The translations under genes and the position numbers were made by a program. A stretch of DNA of 64,000 bases from NCBI RefSeq assembly GCF_015752155.1, contig NZ_JADOVI010000001.1, forward strand, positions 558,001 through 622,000. The letters run 5' to 3'. Position 1 is the stretch's first letter; the number at the start of each line of letters is the position of its first letter. The notes under the pieces are model-generated. The model did no database searches, was not told where the DNA came from, and worked only from the letters and a program-made list of their open reading frames with translations. The stretch comes from Cryobacterium sp. MP_M3 (GTDB lineage Bacteria; Actinomycetota; Actinomycetes; Actinomycetales; Microbacteriaceae). Shown here piece after piece: positions 27,477-37,076 of the stretch.

Positions 27477-27869
27477 ATGGATGCTCAACTCAATTGGCCG
27501 GCGGTCCTCCTGGCTGCAGCCTCCACCTTCGTCATCGGCGGGCTCTGGTACTCGCTGCTCTTCGCCCGGCCCTGGCAGCGCGAGGCGGGCTTGAGCGACG
27601 AGCAGCTGAAGACGGGGTCGGCCCGGATCTTCCTCGGATCGTTCCTGCTGGCGCTGGTGATGGCCGCCAGCCTCGCGGCATTCATCGGTGACGGTGGTTT
27701 CGTCTTCGGAGTGTTCGCGGGCGCGGCGGCGGGACTCACCTTCGTCGCGGCGGCGGTCGGGGTGACCTACCTGTTCGAGCGAAGAAGCCTTCGCCTGTTC
27801 GCCATCAACGCGTCATTCAGCGTGGTGTCGTTCACCGTGATGGGCGCAATCATCGGCGCCCTGCAGTAG
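27477..27869 (+). CDS. DUF1761 family membrane protein
   Basis: 130 residues from ATG 27477 with GGAAAGAGGAA upstream. Four hydrophobic helices; the N-terminal pattern NWPAVLLAAASTFVIGGLWYSLLFA-like (GGLWYS then PW) is the DUF1761 signature. Function unknown. It sits 19 nt behind the AraC regulator gene. Confidence 0.75.
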   Translation: MDAQLNWPAVLLAAASTFVIGGLWYSLLFARPWQREAGLSDEQLKTGSARIFLGSFLLALVMAASLAAFIGDGGFVFGVFAGAAAGLTFVAAAVGVTYLFERRSLRLFAINASFSVVSFTVMGAIIGALQ

Positions 27870-27908
27870 CCGGTGCAGCAGCCGGCGCGGGGCGCCCGGT
27901 CGAGGCCG

Positions 27909-27914
27909 TAGCCT
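27909..27914 (+). promoter_or_regulatory. -10 hexamer TAGCCT, leaderless promoter
   Basis: TAGCCT 6 nt before the ATG at 27921. The 6-nt spacer AAGGGG could also act as a weak ribosome site. Confidence 0.4.
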
Positions 27915-27920
27915 AAGGGG

Positions 27921-29141
27921 ATGCGACGCATCCGCCTCAGCTCAGGAGCCCCACGGCCCGGGGCGACCCCGAAGCCGAGGCTCTCCCGCGAGGTGCTCGT
28001 GCTCGGCGTGATCGCGTTCTTCGTGATGGTGGGTTTCGGCGTCGTCGTGCCCGTGCTGCCGGTCTACGTGCGCAGCTTCGGGGTGGGCAACCTGGAGATC
28101 GGCGCCGTCGTCTCCGCGTTCGCGCTCATGCGCTTCGTCGCGAGCCCGTTCTGCGGCCGCCTGATCGACTGGGCCGGCGAACGGGCGATCCTGGCGACCG
28201 GCATCGGGATCGTCGCGCTCTCCAGCGGGCTGGTCGGCGTCGCCCAGAACTACCCTCAGCTGCTCCTGCTCCGCGGGGCCGGCGGCATCGGGTCCGCCAT
28301 GTTCACGGTCTCCGCGATGACCCTGCTCCTCGGCTCCACCTCGCCGGGCATCCGCGGCCGCGCGATCGGCTTCTACCAGGGCGGGTTCCTCCTCGGCGGC
28401 ATGGCCGGTCCCGCGCTCGGCGGACTCCTCGCCACGATCTCCCTGACCGCACCGTTCTTCTTCTACGCCGGCACGCTGACCGTCGCCGGCATCCTCGGGC
28501 TCCTGCTGCTCGGCCCGAGCCGGCGCACCGGGGTCGACGAGTCGGGCGCCGCCGTGCCGAGGGTCCCGTTCCGCACCGTGCTGCGCGACCCCCGGTTCCG
28601 GGCGGCCTGCCTCGCCAACTTCTCCCAGGGCTGGACCTCCTTCGGGGTTCGGAACGCGCTCATCCCGGTGCTCGTGGTCGAGGTGCTCCGGGGACCGAGC
28701 TCGTGGACCGGGATCGCCTTCGCGTTCGCGGCCGTGGCCCAGACCCTTGCGCTGGCCCCCGCGGCGCGGTTCGTCGACACGGTCGGCCGCCGGCCGGCCA
28801 TCATCGGCGCGTACGCGCTCGCCGCCGCGACGATTATGGCGGTGCCGTTCGCGCCTGACATCGTCGTGCTCACCGGGCTGCTCTGCGTCTACGGGGTCGC
28901 CTCGGCGTTCATGGGCACCGCCCCGGCGGCCGCGGTCGGCGACGCGGCCGGCGCCGGCGGGGGCCGCCCCGTCGCGGTGTTCTCGATGTTCTCCGACTTC
29001 GGCGCGATCATCGGCCCGCTGGTCGCCGGGTTCCTCGCGGACCGGTTGTCGTACCCGATGGCGTTCCTGGTCGGGGCATTGTTCTTCCTCGCGACCTCGC
29101 TCTACGCCACCCGGATGCCGCGCGAGACCCGCCGGGCCTGA
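27921..29141 (+). CDS. MFS transporter
   Basis: 406 residues with 12 hydrophobic helices. The motif A region reads GRLIDWAGERAILATG and recurs after helix 7-8 as RFVDTVGRRPAIIG. VVPVLPVYVRSFGVG in helix 1 and GFYQGGFLLGGMAGPALGG in helix 5 (motif C-like) favour a proton-driven exporter of the DHA1 kind. Substrate unknown. It is tail-to-tail with the YrdB-like gene at a 5-nt gap. Confidence 0.82.
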   Translation: MRRIRLSSGAPRPGATPKPRLSREVLVLGVIAFFVMVGFGVVVPVLPVYVRSFGVGNLEIGAVVSAFALMRFVASPFCGRLIDWAGERAILATGIGIVALSSGLVGVAQNYPQLLLLRGAGGIGSAMFTVSAMTLLLGSTSPGIRGRAIGFYQGGFLLGGMAGPALGGLLATISLTAPFFFYAGTLTVAGILGLLLLGPSRRTGVDESGAAVPRVPFRTVLRDPRFRAACLANFSQGWTSFGVRNALIPVLVVEVLRGPSSWTGIAFAFAAVAQTLALAPAARFVDTVGRRPAIIGAYALAAATIMAVPFAPDIVVLTGLLCVYGVASAFMGTAPAAAVGDAAGAGGGRPVAVFSMFSDFGAIIGPLVAGFLADRLSYPMAFLVGALFFLATSLYATRMPRETRRA

Positions 29142-29146
29142 CCCGG

Positions 29147-29497
29147 CTAGCGCAGTTCGGAACGGCCGGTGAGCACGCCGCTCACCGTCGCCACCAGGGC
29201 GAAGAGCACGCCGACCAGTGGCAACCCCAGGTCCCACCAGGCGAGAGCCGCGGCGCCGAAGACGGCGATCTCGACGACGGCCTTGCCGAACGGGTCGAGG
29301 GTGAACACGGCCTTGGGGGAGCGGAAGAGCGCCCAGAGCAGCACCGCGAAGGCCGGGGCGGCGATGCCGACGAGCACGCCGGGCCAGGGGAGCGGCCACC
29401 CCGCGAAACCCCAGAAACCGAGGGTGACGAACGCGAAGAGTTCGAGCAGGAACCGCAGGATGTCGTTGGCGCCGACCTGCGCGCGGGAATTTGTCAC
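29147..29497 (-). CDS. YrdB family (DUF2568) membrane protein
   Basis: 116 residues with four hydrophobic helices. RFLLELFAFVTLGFWGF, then AVLLWALFRSPKAVF and VEIAVFGAAALAWW are characteristic of the YrdB/DUF2568 family, function unknown. The GTG start lies 7 nt after TAGGAT on the minus strand; no ribosome site is seen. It is 33 nt downstream of purU, same strand. Confidence 0.8.
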   Translation of the reverse strand: MTNSRAQVGANDILRFLLELFAFVTLGFWGFAGWPLPWPGVLVGIAAPAFAVLLWALFRSPKAVFTLDPFGKAVVEIAVFGAAALAWWDLGLPLVGVLFALVATVSGVLTGRSELR

Positions 29498-29504
29498 GTG
29501 GTCA

Positions 29505-29510
29505 ATCCTA
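29505..29510 (-). promoter_or_regulatory. -10 hexamer TAGGAT, leaderless promoter
   Basis: Minus-strand TAGGAT 7 nt before the GTG at 29497, in the gap after purU. Confidence 0.5.
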
Positions 29511-29530
29511 CCGAGCGGCGGAATCCCGAA

Positions 29531-30403
29531 TCAGCGGAAGATGATGGTACGGGCCCCGTCGAGCAGCACCCGGTGTTCGGCGAACCAGGTCACCGCCTGG
29601 GTGAGGGTGCGGCTTTCCTCGTCCTGCCCGATCGAGACGAGCTCGGCCGGGGTGCGGGAATGGTCCACCCGCACGACGTTCTGCTCGATGATCGGCCCCT
29701 CGTCGAGGTCGCCGGTGACGAAGTGCGCGGTCGCGCCGATCAGCTTGACCCCGCGGGCGTGGGCCTGCTTGTAGGGGTTCGCACCCTTGAACCCGGGCAG
29801 GAACGAGTGGTGGATGTTGATGGCGCGGCCCTCGAGCACCTTGCACAGCTCGGGGGAGAGGATCTGCATGTACCGGGCCAGCACGACCAGTTCGATGTCC
29901 TCCTCCTCGATCGCCTCGACGACGCGGGCCTCGAACGCGGCCTTGCTGGCGGCATCCGTGATCGGCAGGGACTCGAAGGGCACGCCGTAGAAGCCGACCA
30001 GGTCGCGCAGGGTGCCGTGGTTGGACAGCACCAGCGGCACCTCGATCGGCAGCTGCCCGCCGCGCTGGCGGAAGAGCAGGTCGTTGACGCAGTTGCCCGC
30101 CGTCGACGCGAGCACGAGGGTGCGGACCGGACGGCCGACGACGTCGATGACGGACTCCATCGCGTACTTCTCCACCACGGGCGCGAGCTCGGCCTCGAGC
30201 TCCTCGCGCGGCGCGGGGCACTCCACCTGCAGCCGCATGAAGAACCGGCCGGTGTCGGCGCTGGTGAACTGCTGGCTCTCCGTGATGTTGCCGCTGGCCC
30301 GCACGATGGCGCCGCTGACCGCGTGCACGATGCCCGGCTGGTCGACGCAGACGAGGGTGATCACCCAGTGGTGACGTGTGCGGGGCGCGAGCGAGGAAGT
30401 CAT
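29531..30403 (-). CDS. purU: Formyltetrahydrofolate deformylase
   Basis: Hydrolyses 10-formyl-THF to formate and THF, balancing the one-carbon pool. 290 residues: an N-terminal ACT domain (residues 12-90, VCVDQPGIVHAVSGAI) and a formyltransferase-like domain with LVLSNHGTLRDLV, the catalytic Asn-His in NIHHSFLPGFKGANPY near residue 225, and the Asp in DLDEGPIIEQ near 255. The enzyme shares its fold with PurN. It starts at an ATG 6 nt after TAACCT. Together with purN, purH, glyA and folD it makes one-carbon metabolism a theme of this window. Confidence 0.94.
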   Translation of the reverse strand: MTSSLAPRTRHHWVITLVCVDQPGIVHAVSGAIVRASGNITESQQFTSADTGRFFMRLQVECPAPREELEAELAPVVEKYAMESVIDVVGRPVRTLVLASTAGNCVNDLLFRQRGGQLPIEVPLVLSNHGTLRDLVGFYGVPFESLPITDAASKAAFEARVVEAIEEEDIELVVLARYMQILSPELCKVLEGRAINIHHSFLPGFKGANPYKQAHARGVKLIGATAHFVTGDLDEGPIIEQNVVRVDHSRTPAELVSIGQDEESRTLTQAVTWFAEHRVLLDGARTIIFR

Positions 30404-30409
30404 CCGACT

Positions 30410-30415
30410 AGGTTA
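30410..30415 (-). promoter_or_regulatory. -10 hexamer TAACCT, leaderless promoter for purU
   Basis: Minus-strand TAACCT 6 nt before the ATG at 30403. Confidence 0.5.
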
Positions 30416-30577
30416 CCGGCCTCCCCGGCCGCCCGGATTGCACGTCGGGTAGACTGGGCAGCGGTCGGCGCAGCACGCCGGCCCCGGGCGCGCACGTCGG
30501 CGCGCAGTCAATCCGGACCGGCCCCGCTGCCACAGAGTGGCGGGCGCCACTGTTCCCGTCTGTGAGCCACAGCCACC

Positions 30578-31867
30578 ATGTCATTCACCGCGCCCATCAC
30601 CCTGCCATCGTCCGATCCGTCCGGCGAACCGGGCAGCCCTGGCCCGGCGCCGGGCCCGTTCCCCTGGGTGGGCCTGATCGCCCTCGCCGCGGCCGTCTTC
30701 CTGTCGGTCACCTCCGAAATGCTGCCGACCGGCCTGCTGCCGGACATGAGCCGGGCCCTCGGTGTCAGCGAGGCCCAGGTGGGGCTGCTCGTCTCCTGGT
30801 TCGCCTTCACCGTGGTGCTGACGAGCACCTCCCTCGCCCACCTCACCCGCCGGCTGCCCCGGCACGGCCTGATCGTGCTCGTGCTGGTCGTGCTCGCGGT
30901 CAGCAATGTGCTCACCGCGATGGCCCCGAACTACGCCTTCATGGTGGGCGGGCGCATCCTCGGCGGCATGGCGCACGGCCTGTTCTGGGCAGTGGTCGGC
31001 GCCTACGCGGCGCACCTGGTGCCCCGGGAGCAGATCGGCCGGGCCGTGGCGATCACGGTGTCCGGAGGCACCCTCGCGTTCGTGTTCGGCGTTCCGCTGG
31101 CCACGGCCGCCGGCCACCTGCTGGGCTGGCGGCTCTCATTCGTCGCCCTCGCCGGGTTGATGCTGGTGGGGGCGGTCGTCGTCTGGCGGTTCCTGCCGCG
31201 CGTGTCGCACTACGGTGCCCGCCGCACCCCTGCCGAGCTGGCCGCGATCGCCGACGCCGCGCCCGCAACCGCGGCGACACCGGCCGAACCGCGCCGCGAC
31301 CCGACCATGCCGGCGGTGATCCTGCTCTGTGCCATCACGGCACTGACCATGGTCGGGCACTACACCTTCTACACCTACATCGCCCCGTTCCTGATCGACG
31401 GGCTCGGCGTGGACGGCGCCGCCGTCGCGCCGCTCCTGTTCGCCTACGGCATCGCCGGCGCGCTGGGGCTGGTGCTCTCCGGCACCGTGTTCGGCCCACG
31501 GCCCCAGCTCGGACTCGTCATCGGAATCACGGTCTCCGCGCTGAGCGTCACCGTGCTGGCGCTATTCGCGTCGACGTTGCCGGTCGCCATCACCGCCTTC
31601 GTGCTGTGGGGGCTGGCCTTCGGCACCCTGCCGCCGCTGCTGCAGACCCGGCTGCTGCGCACCGCCTCCCGGCGCATCCGTGACACGGCCAGCGCCATCT
31701 ACACGACAGCGTTCAACGCCGGCATCGGCGGCGGGGCGCTGCTCGGCGCCGCCCTGCTCAACACGGTGGGCATGGACGCCGTGCCGGTGACCTACATCGG
31801 CATCCTGGTGCTCGCCCTCGTGCTGGTCATCGTCAGCGACGCGGTCACCCGCCGCCGCGCCGCCTGA
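30578..31867 (+). CDS. MFS transporter (drug or sugar efflux type)
   Basis: 429 residues, 12 hydrophobic helices. SEMLPTGLLPDMSRALGVSEAQVG at the N-terminus is the DHA1-type start seen in Cmx/CmlR chloramphenicol exporters and in sugar-efflux proteins. GGRILGGMAHGLFWAVVGAYA and a motif C region (ISGGTLAFVFGVPL-like) support an exporter. A TAGACT at 30450-30455 could be its -10, which would leave a leader of about 120 nt containing the stem GTGGCG-GG-CGCCAC (30537-30550 region) nested within CACAGA/TCTGTG. Confidence 0.82.
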   Translation: MSFTAPITLPSSDPSGEPGSPGPAPGPFPWVGLIALAAAVFLSVTSEMLPTGLLPDMSRALGVSEAQVGLLVSWFAFTVVLTSTSLAHLTRRLPRHGLIVLVLVVLAVSNVLTAMAPNYAFMVGGRILGGMAHGLFWAVVGAYAAHLVPREQIGRAVAITVSGGTLAFVFGVPLATAAGHLLGWRLSFVALAGLMLVGAVVVWRFLPRVSHYGARRTPAELAAIADAAPATAATPAEPRRDPTMPAVILLCAITALTMVGHYTFYTYIAPFLIDGLGVDGAAVAPLLFAYGIAGALGLVLSGTVFGPRPQLGLVIGITVSALSVTVLALFASTLPVAITAFVLWGLAFGTLPPLLQTRLLRTASRRIRDTASAIYTTAFNAGIGGGALLGAALLNTVGMDAVPVTYIGILVLALVLVIVSDAVTRRRAA

Positions 31868-31886
31868 GCCGCCACGCCTGGGCCGG

Positions 31887-31913
31887 CGGCGACCGGCCGG
31901 GCGCCGGTCGCCG
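31887..31913. terminator. Bidirectional hairpin between convergent MFS and permease genes
   Basis: Perfect 11-bp stem (arms 31887-31897 and 31903-31913) with loop CGGGC, midway in the 70-nt gap between two gene ends. Confidence 0.6.
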
Positions 31914-31937
31914 GCCTGCGCCCGGGGAACGCGCCTG

Positions 31938-33533
31938 CTAGGGCTTCGGGTGCCGGCCGTCGCGGTCGGAGAGCGGCCGGTTGGCGACCACCGGAATCTG
32001 GCCGGTGAAGCCCTCGCGGGCCGCCGCGATTTCGAGGATTCGTCCGCGGCAGGCATACCAGCCGGCGACCAGGGCCGGAATGATCACGATGAGGGTGCCG
32101 ATGGTGAGCGTGCCGGTCGGCCAGTCGAAGGCCATCAGCACGAGCACGCCGACGAGGAAGACGAGAGTGACGTAGCCCGTGTACGGGGCCCCCGGCATCC
32201 GGAACGCCGGTCGCGCCAGGATGCCCTTCTTCGCCCAGGCCTGCAGGCGCAGCTGGCAGAGCACGATCATGCCCCAGGCGCTGACGATCCCGATGGCCGC
32301 CATGTTGAGCACGATCTCGAAGGCCTGGTCCGGCACGATCGCGTTCAGGCCGACGCCGGCGAGAGTGACGAAGCCGGTGAGCAGGATGCCGCCGAACGGC
32401 ACCCCGTTGCGGCTGATCTTGCCGGCGAAACCGGGGGCAGATCCCGCGAGCGACATCGAGCGCAGAATGCGTCCGGTCGAGTAGAGGCCGGCGTTCAACG
32501 AGGACAGGGCCGCGGTCAGCACGACCAGGTTCATGATCACGTCGACGCCCTCGATCCCGATGCTGCCGAAGAACGTGACGAACGGGCTCTCGCCGGCCTT
32601 GTAGCTCGTGTAGGGGAGCAGGAGCGAGAGCAGCAGGATCGAACCGACGTAGAAGATGGCGATCCGCACGATGACCGTGTTGATGGCCCGCGGCATGACC
32701 TTCTCCGGGTTCTCGGTTTCGCCAGCGGCCGTGCCGATGAGCTCGATCGAGGCGTAGGCGAAGACGACGCCCTGCACGACCAGCACGGAGGCGAGCAGGC
32801 CGCCGGGGAACCAGCCGCCGTTCCCGCCGATCAGGTCGAACCCGACCTGGGCGCCGTCGACGGGGGTGCCGAAGATGACCATCCAGGTTCCCACCAGGAG
32901 GAAGGAGACGATGGCCACGACCTTGATCAGCGCGAACCAGAACTCCATCTCGCCGAACACCTTCACCGAGAGGAGGTTGAGGCAGAGCACCACGGCGAGG
33001 GCGATCAGCGCGAACAGCCACTGCGGCACCGCCCCGATCGGCGCCCAGTACTTGGCGAAGAAGTTCATGTACAGCGCCACGGCGGTCACGTCGACGATCG
33101 CGGTCATGACCCAGTTCATCCAGTAGAGCCATCCGGTGACGAAGGCGGTCTTCTCACCGAAGAACTCGCGTGCGTAGGAGACGAACGAGCCCGAGGACGG
33201 ACGGTGCAGCACGAGCTCGCCCAGGGCGCGCAGGATCAGGAACGCGAAGAACCCGCAGATGGCGTAGACGATGACGAGCGAGGGGCCGGTGCTCGCCAGC
33301 CGGCCGCCGGAGCCGAGGAACAGCCCGGTGCCGATGGCCCCGCCGATCGCGATCATCTGCACCTGGCGGGCCTTGAGCCCCTTGTGGAGCCCGTCGTCCT
33401 CGTGGACGCTGAGGGCGTCCGAGATGTGCTCGAGCGGGGTCTCCTTGGGGAGGCCGTGGTGTTCCCGATGTTCTCCGTGCCCGGTTTCGTGCGGGGCTGG
33501 AGGCTGTTCGGGCCCGTGGGTGGTGCTCGTCAT
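31938..33533 (-). CDS. Amino acid permease (APC superfamily, AAT type)
   Basis: 531 residues: a polar N-terminal tail of about 55 residues containing nine histidines, then 12 hydrophobic helices. [19 protein letters not shown] and the proline-poor loop [25 protein letters not shown] are hallmarks of the AAT family (GABA, asparagine, D-Ala/D-Ser, lysine permeases). [10 protein letters not shown] and [13 protein letters not shown]-like segments also fit. It imports an amino acid with protons. The His-rich tail is unusual and could bind metal. The start region lies back-to-back with the Mrp operon. Confidence 0.85.
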   Translation of the reverse strand: MTSTTHGPEQPPAPHETGHGEHREHHGLPKETPLEHISDALSVHEDDGLHKGLKARQVQMIAIGGAIGTGLFLGSGGRLASTGPSLVIVYAICGFFAFLILRALGELVLHRPSSGSFVSYAREFFGEKTAFVTGWLYWMNWVMTAIVDVTAVALYMNFFAKYWAPIGAVPQWLFALIALAVVLCLNLLSVKVFGEMEFWFALIKVVAIVSFLLVGTWMVIFGTPVDGAQVGFDLIGGNGGWFPGGLLASVLVVQGVVFAYASIELIGTAAGETENPEKVMPRAINTVIVRIAIFYVGSILLLSLLLPYTSYKAGESPFVTFFGSIGIEGVDVIMNLVVLTAALSSLNAGLYSTGRILRSMSLAGSAPGFAGKISRNGVPFGGILLTGFVTLAGVGLNAIVPDQAFEIVLNMAAIGIVSAWGMIVLCQLRLQAWAKKGILARPAFRMPGAPYTGYVTLVFLVGVLVLMAFDWPTGTLTIGTLIVIIPALVAGWYACRGRILEIAAAREGFTGQIPVVANRPLSDRDGRHPKP

Positions 33534-33635
33534 GGGGCCGCTTCCGTCGTTCGATTTTGGCCAACACTATCGCGCGAGGGCTTCCCGGCTCCTGTCGGGG
33601 GCCCCCGGACGGGGGAACCCGAGGCAGGCATCCGG

Positions 33636-33674
33636 TACACTGGACCTGACACTCTGACTGGGAGAGCCGGGAGG
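33636..33674 (+). promoter_or_regulatory. Promoter -10 (TACACT) and ribosome site of the mrp operon
   Basis: TACACT at 33636-33641 and GGGAGG at 33669-33674, the latter 4 nt before the mrpA ATG. This gives a short conventional leader, unlike the leaderless genes elsewhere in the window. Confidence 0.45.
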
Positions 33675-33678
33675 CCGC

Positions 33679-36633
33679 ATGGCGACAATCCTCCTGATTT
33701 TCCTGATCCTGTCGCTTTTCACGCCGGCCCTCACCCGTCGCCTCGGCCCCCGCGTGTTCTACCTGATCGCCCTGCTCCCGGCGGCGGCATTCGTCTTCAC
33801 CCTCGGCCAGACCGGGCTCGTCACCCGCGGCGGGGCGGCCACCGAGAGCATCCCGTGGATCCCGCAACTCGGCGTGGCGCTCTCCTTCCGCGTGGATTCG
33901 CTGGCCTGGCTGCTGGCCCTCGTCGTCACCGGGATCGGCGCGCTCGTGCTCGTCTACTGCGCACGCTACTTCGCCGCCGACGAGCCGGCCCTCGGCCGTT
34001 TCGCCGCCTGCCTGCTCGCCTTCGCGGGCACCATGTACGGGCTGGTCACCGCCGACGACATCGTGCTGATGTTCATGTTCTGGGAGATCACCAGCGTGCT
34101 CTCCTACCTCCTGATCGGCCACTACACGTTCAAACGCGAGAGCAGGGGCGCGGCGCTGCAGGCCCTCCTGGTGACCACGTTCGGCGGGCTGGTCATGCTC
34201 GTCGGCGTGGTGCTGCTCAGCGTGACCTCCGGCACCACCTCGCTCGCGCTGCTCGTGGCCGAGCCGGTCACCGGGCCGGTTGCCGGCTGGGCGGTGCTGC
34301 TGATCCTGGTCGGCGCCCTCTCCAAGTCGGCGCTGGTGCCCTTCCACTTCTGGTTGCCCGCGGCGATGGCCGCCCCCACCCCGGTCAGCGCCTACCTGCA
34401 CGCGGCGGCGATGGTCAAGGCCGGCATCTACCTGGTCGCCCGGCTCGCGCCCGGCTACGCGGACACCGCCGGCTGGCTGCCCGTGCTGGTGACGATCGGC
34501 GTCTGGACCATGCTCGTCGGCGCGTGGCGGTCGCTACGCAAACACGACCTCAAACTGGTGCTGGCCTACGGCACGGTCAGCCAGCTCGGCTTCATCATGG
34601 TCGTCGTCGGCTTCGGCAGCCGGGACGCGGCGCTCGCCGGGGCGGCGCTCCTGCTCGCCCACGCCCTCTACAAGGCGGCGCTCTTCCTCGTCGTCGGCAT
34701 CATCGACCACCGGGCCGGAACCCGCGACCTGCGACGGCTCTCCGGCCTCGGCCGCAGCGAACCCGCGCTCGCCGCGATCGCGCTCATCGCCGCCGCGTCG
34801 ATGGCCGGGCTGCCGCCGCTGCTCGGCTTCGTCGCCAAGGAGGCCGTGTTCACCGCGTTCCTCGAGGCCGGCCTGGCCGGCGACGGCTGGGGCTGGGTCG
34901 CGCTGGCGGGCACGGGCATCGGCTCGGTGCTGACCGTGGCGTACAGCATCCGCTTCTTCTGGGGCGCGTTCGGCACCCGCCCGGCGATGGCGCCCACCGC
35001 GCTGCACCCGAGCCGGTGGGACTTCGCCCTCGCGCCGGGCCTGCTCGCCGTCGCCACCCTCGCGCTCGGACCGCTGAGCGGCCTCCTCGACCCGCTGCTC
35101 TCGCCCTACGCGGACACGGTGCCCGGCGGCGGCGACTACCATCTGGCGCTCTGGCACGGACTCGAACCCGCCCTCCTGATCAGCACCGTGGTCGTGCTGG
35201 CCGGCGCCGTCCTGTTCTGGCAGCGGCTGCGAGTGGCCCGGGCGCAGGCGAGGGTGCCTGACTGGATCGACGCCGGGCGCGGCTATGGGTCCCTCGTGCG
35301 GGCCGTGGACCGTTCGGCGGACCGGGTCACCCACTTCGCCCAGCACGGCGGCCTGCCGCAGTACCTGGGCACGATCCTCGTCGTCTTCGTGCTCGCCCTC
35401 GGCTTCGCGGCGTCGGTCAACCGCAGCTGGCCCGAGACGCTCGTGCCCTGGGATTACCCGGGCCAGGTTCTGATCGCCCTGGTGATGGCGATCGCGGCGG
35501 CCTGGGCCGCCCGGGTGGTCAAACGGATGACGTCGGTGCTGCTCGCGGGAGTCACCGGCTACGGTCTCGTGGCGCTGTTCGCCCTCCACGGCGCCCCCGA
35601 CCTCGCCCTGACCCAGGCGCTGGTCGAGACGATGACCCTCGTCGTCTTCGTGCTGGTGCTGCGGCGGCTGCCGCCCCGGATCATCCAGAACAACCGCCCG
35701 GCGCACCGGCGGCGGCGCGCCCTGATCGGCGTACTTGTCGGCGCGGTGATGGGAACCATCGCGGTGATCGCCCTCGGCGCCCGCCAGGACCCGGGCATCG
35801 CGGCGGAGCTGCCGCGCCTGGCGCTCGAGGCCCACGGCACCAATATCGTCAACGTCATGCTCGTGGACATCCGGGCCTGGGACACGATGGGGGAAATCGC
35901 CGTGCTGATCGTCGTCGCCACCGGCGTCGCCAGCCTGCTGTTCGTCTCTGGACGGGCCGTGCCGCTGCCGCGGCTGAAGGGCTCCCGCAGCCAGCGGTCC
36001 CCGCGCAACCGGCGACGCATCGTCGCCGACCCGCAGGCGTCATCCGCCGGCCACGCCGTGAGCCGCCAGTCGTTCCTGCTGGCCGGCCGCACGATGCCGG
36101 AGGGTGACCGGTCGATCCTGATCGAGGTGCTGGTGCGCCTGCTCTTCCACCCCGCGATCATCGTCTCGGTCTACCTGCTCTTCGCCGGCCACAACGCGCC
36201 GGGCGGCGGGTTCGCTGGCGGTCTACTGGCCGGCCTCGCGCTCGTCTCCCGCTACCTGGCCGGCGGCCGCTACGAACTGGGCGAGGCCGCGCCGATCGAC
36301 CCGGGCAAGCTCCTCGGGCTCGGCGCCGTGCTCGCGGTCGGCACGGCCGTGGCGTCCCTCTTCTTCACCGGGATCCCCCTGGAATCGGCCTACGCCGCCG
36401 TCGACGTGCCCGTGCTCGGCCACCTCTCCTTCGGCACCTCCACCATCTTCGACATCGGGGTCTACCTGGTCGTGATCGGGCTCGCCCTGGACATCCTCCG
36501 CAGCCTCGGCAGTGAGATCGACCGGCAGAGCGAGGCGGGCGAGGCGGGCGAAACGCGCGAAACGCGCGAAACGAGTGAGGCAGAAACCGCATCCGCACCC
36601 GCGAGCGCGCCGGCGCCGGAGGTGCTGCCGTGA
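33679..36633 (+). CDS. mrpA: Na+/H+ antiporter subunit A, fused to subunit B
   Basis: 984 residues. Residues 1-640 are the NuoL-like proton-translocating part (MFMFWEITSVLSYLLIGHY, LSKSALVPFHFWLPAAMAAPTPVSAYLHAA, LKLVLAYGTVSQLGFI). Residues 650-720 match the MrpA-specific DUF4040/MbhD segment (TGYGLVALFALHGAPDLALTQ). From residue 800 a MnhB-like domain follows (LFHPAIIVSVYLLFAGHNAPGGGFAGGL), so subunits A and B are one protein; no separate mrpB exists. The C-terminal tail carries five 9-nt repeats. It heads a six-gene operon in which each stop overlaps the next start. The complex exchanges Na+ for H+ and supports pH and salt tolerance. Confidence 0.95.
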   Translation: MATILLIFLILSLFTPALTRRLGPRVFYLIALLPAAAFVFTLGQTGLVTRGGAATESIPWIPQLGVALSFRVDSLAWLLALVVTGIGALVLVYCARYFAADEPALGRFAACLLAFAGTMYGLVTADDIVLMFMFWEITSVLSYLLIGHYTFKRESRGAALQALLVTTFGGLVMLVGVVLLSVTSGTTSLALLVAEPVTGPVAGWAVLLILVGALSKSALVPFHFWLPAAMAAPTPVSAYLHAAAMVKAGIYLVARLAPGYADTAGWLPVLVTIGVWTMLVGAWRSLRKHDLKLVLAYGTVSQLGFIMVVVGFGSRDAALAGAALLLAHALYKAALFLVVGIIDHRAGTRDLRRLSGLGRSEPALAAIALIAAASMAGLPPLLGFVAKEAVFTAFLEAGLAGDGWGWVALAGTGIGSVLTVAYSIRFFWGAFGTRPAMAPTALHPSRWDFALAPGLLAVATLALGPLSGLLDPLLSPYADTVPGGGDYHLALWHGLEPALLISTVVVLAGAVLFWQRLRVARAQARVPDWIDAGRGYGSLVRAVDRSADRVTHFAQHGGLPQYLGTILVVFVLALGFAASVNRSWPETLVPWDYPGQVLIALVMAIAAAWAARVVKRMTSVLLAGVTGYGLVALFALHGAPDLALTQALVETMTLVVFVLVLRRLPPRIIQNNRPAHRRRRALIGVLVGAVMGTIAVIALGARQDPGIAAELPRLALEAHGTNIVNVMLVDIRAWDTMGEIAVLIVVATGVASLLFVSGRAVPLPRLKGSRSQRSPRNRRRIVADPQASSAGHAVSRQSFLLAGRTMPEGDRSILIEVLVRLLFHPAIIVSVYLLFAGHNAPGGGFAGGLLAGLALVSRYLAGGRYELGEAAPIDPGKLLGLGAVLAVGTAVASLFFTGIPLESAYAAVDVPVLGHLSFGTSTIFDIGVYLVVIGLALDILRSLGSEIDRQSEAGEAGETRETRETSEAETASAPASAPAPEVLP
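36532..36576 (+). repeat. Five 9-nt tandem repeats at the 3' end of mrpA
   Basis: GAGGCGGGC twice, GAAACGCGC twice, GAAACGAGT once; they encode EAG EAG ETR ETR ETS. In-frame units suggest slipped-strand expansion of a disordered tail. Confidence 0.8.
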
Positions 36634-37076
36634 GCGCGTCCCTGACCCTCGTGGTGCTGATGGCCGTGCTCTACGCCGCGGGCGTCTACATCATGCTCGA
36701 GCGCAGCCTCACCCGGGTGCTGATCGGCTTCGTGCTCGTCGGCAACGCCACCAACCTGCTCATCTTCCTCATGAGCGGCCGCCCCGGTGGCTCCCCGATC
36801 ATCACCGGAACCGCCCAGGACGCGGGGATGGCCGATCCGGTGCCGCAGGTGCTGATGCTGACGGCCATCGTGATCAACTTCGGGATCACGGCGCTCATTC
36901 TTGCCCTGATCTACCGGTCCTGGTGGCTGGCCCGGCTCGGCGACGAGGGCGACGACCTCGCCGACGAACACGCCGGTGAGACCACGTCGTCGGCGGAGGA
37001 GAACTTCCGTTCCTCCTCGGACGACGACGACGCCGTGCAGGCGTCCCTCGACGCCGGCGAGGAGGAGGCCCGGTGA
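36630..37076 (+). CDS. mrpC: Na+/H+ antiporter subunit C
   Basis: 148 residues with three NuoK-like helices: AVLYAAGVYIMLERSLTRVLIGFVLVGNATNLLIF is the family core, then ITGTAQDAGMADPVPQVLMLTAIVINFG with the conserved DPVPQALVLTAIVI-like stretch. The last 40 residues are an acidic, Ser-rich tail (SSAEENFRSSSDDDDA) longer than in typical MrpC. It overlaps mrpA by 4 nt and mrpD by 4 nt. Confidence 0.94.
   Translation: MSASLTLVVLMAVLYAAGVYIMLERSLTRVLIGFVLVGNATNLLIFLMSGRPGGSPIITGTAQDAGMADPVPQVLMLTAIVINFGITALILALIYRSWWLARLGDEGDDLADEHAGETTSSAEENFRSSSDDDDAVQASLDAGEEEAR

Noticed and set aside
30456-30577. Structured leader before the MFS gene at 30578 as a possible riboswitch
   Set aside because: Only a short nested stem is visible and no conserved riboswitch block was recognised; the transcript start itself is uncertain.
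31950-35261. Plus-strand open frame of about 1100 codons covering the permease and the start of mrpA
   Set aside because: It is a shadow of two genes on both strands with low-complexity Arg/Ala composition; mrpA in its own frame is complete.
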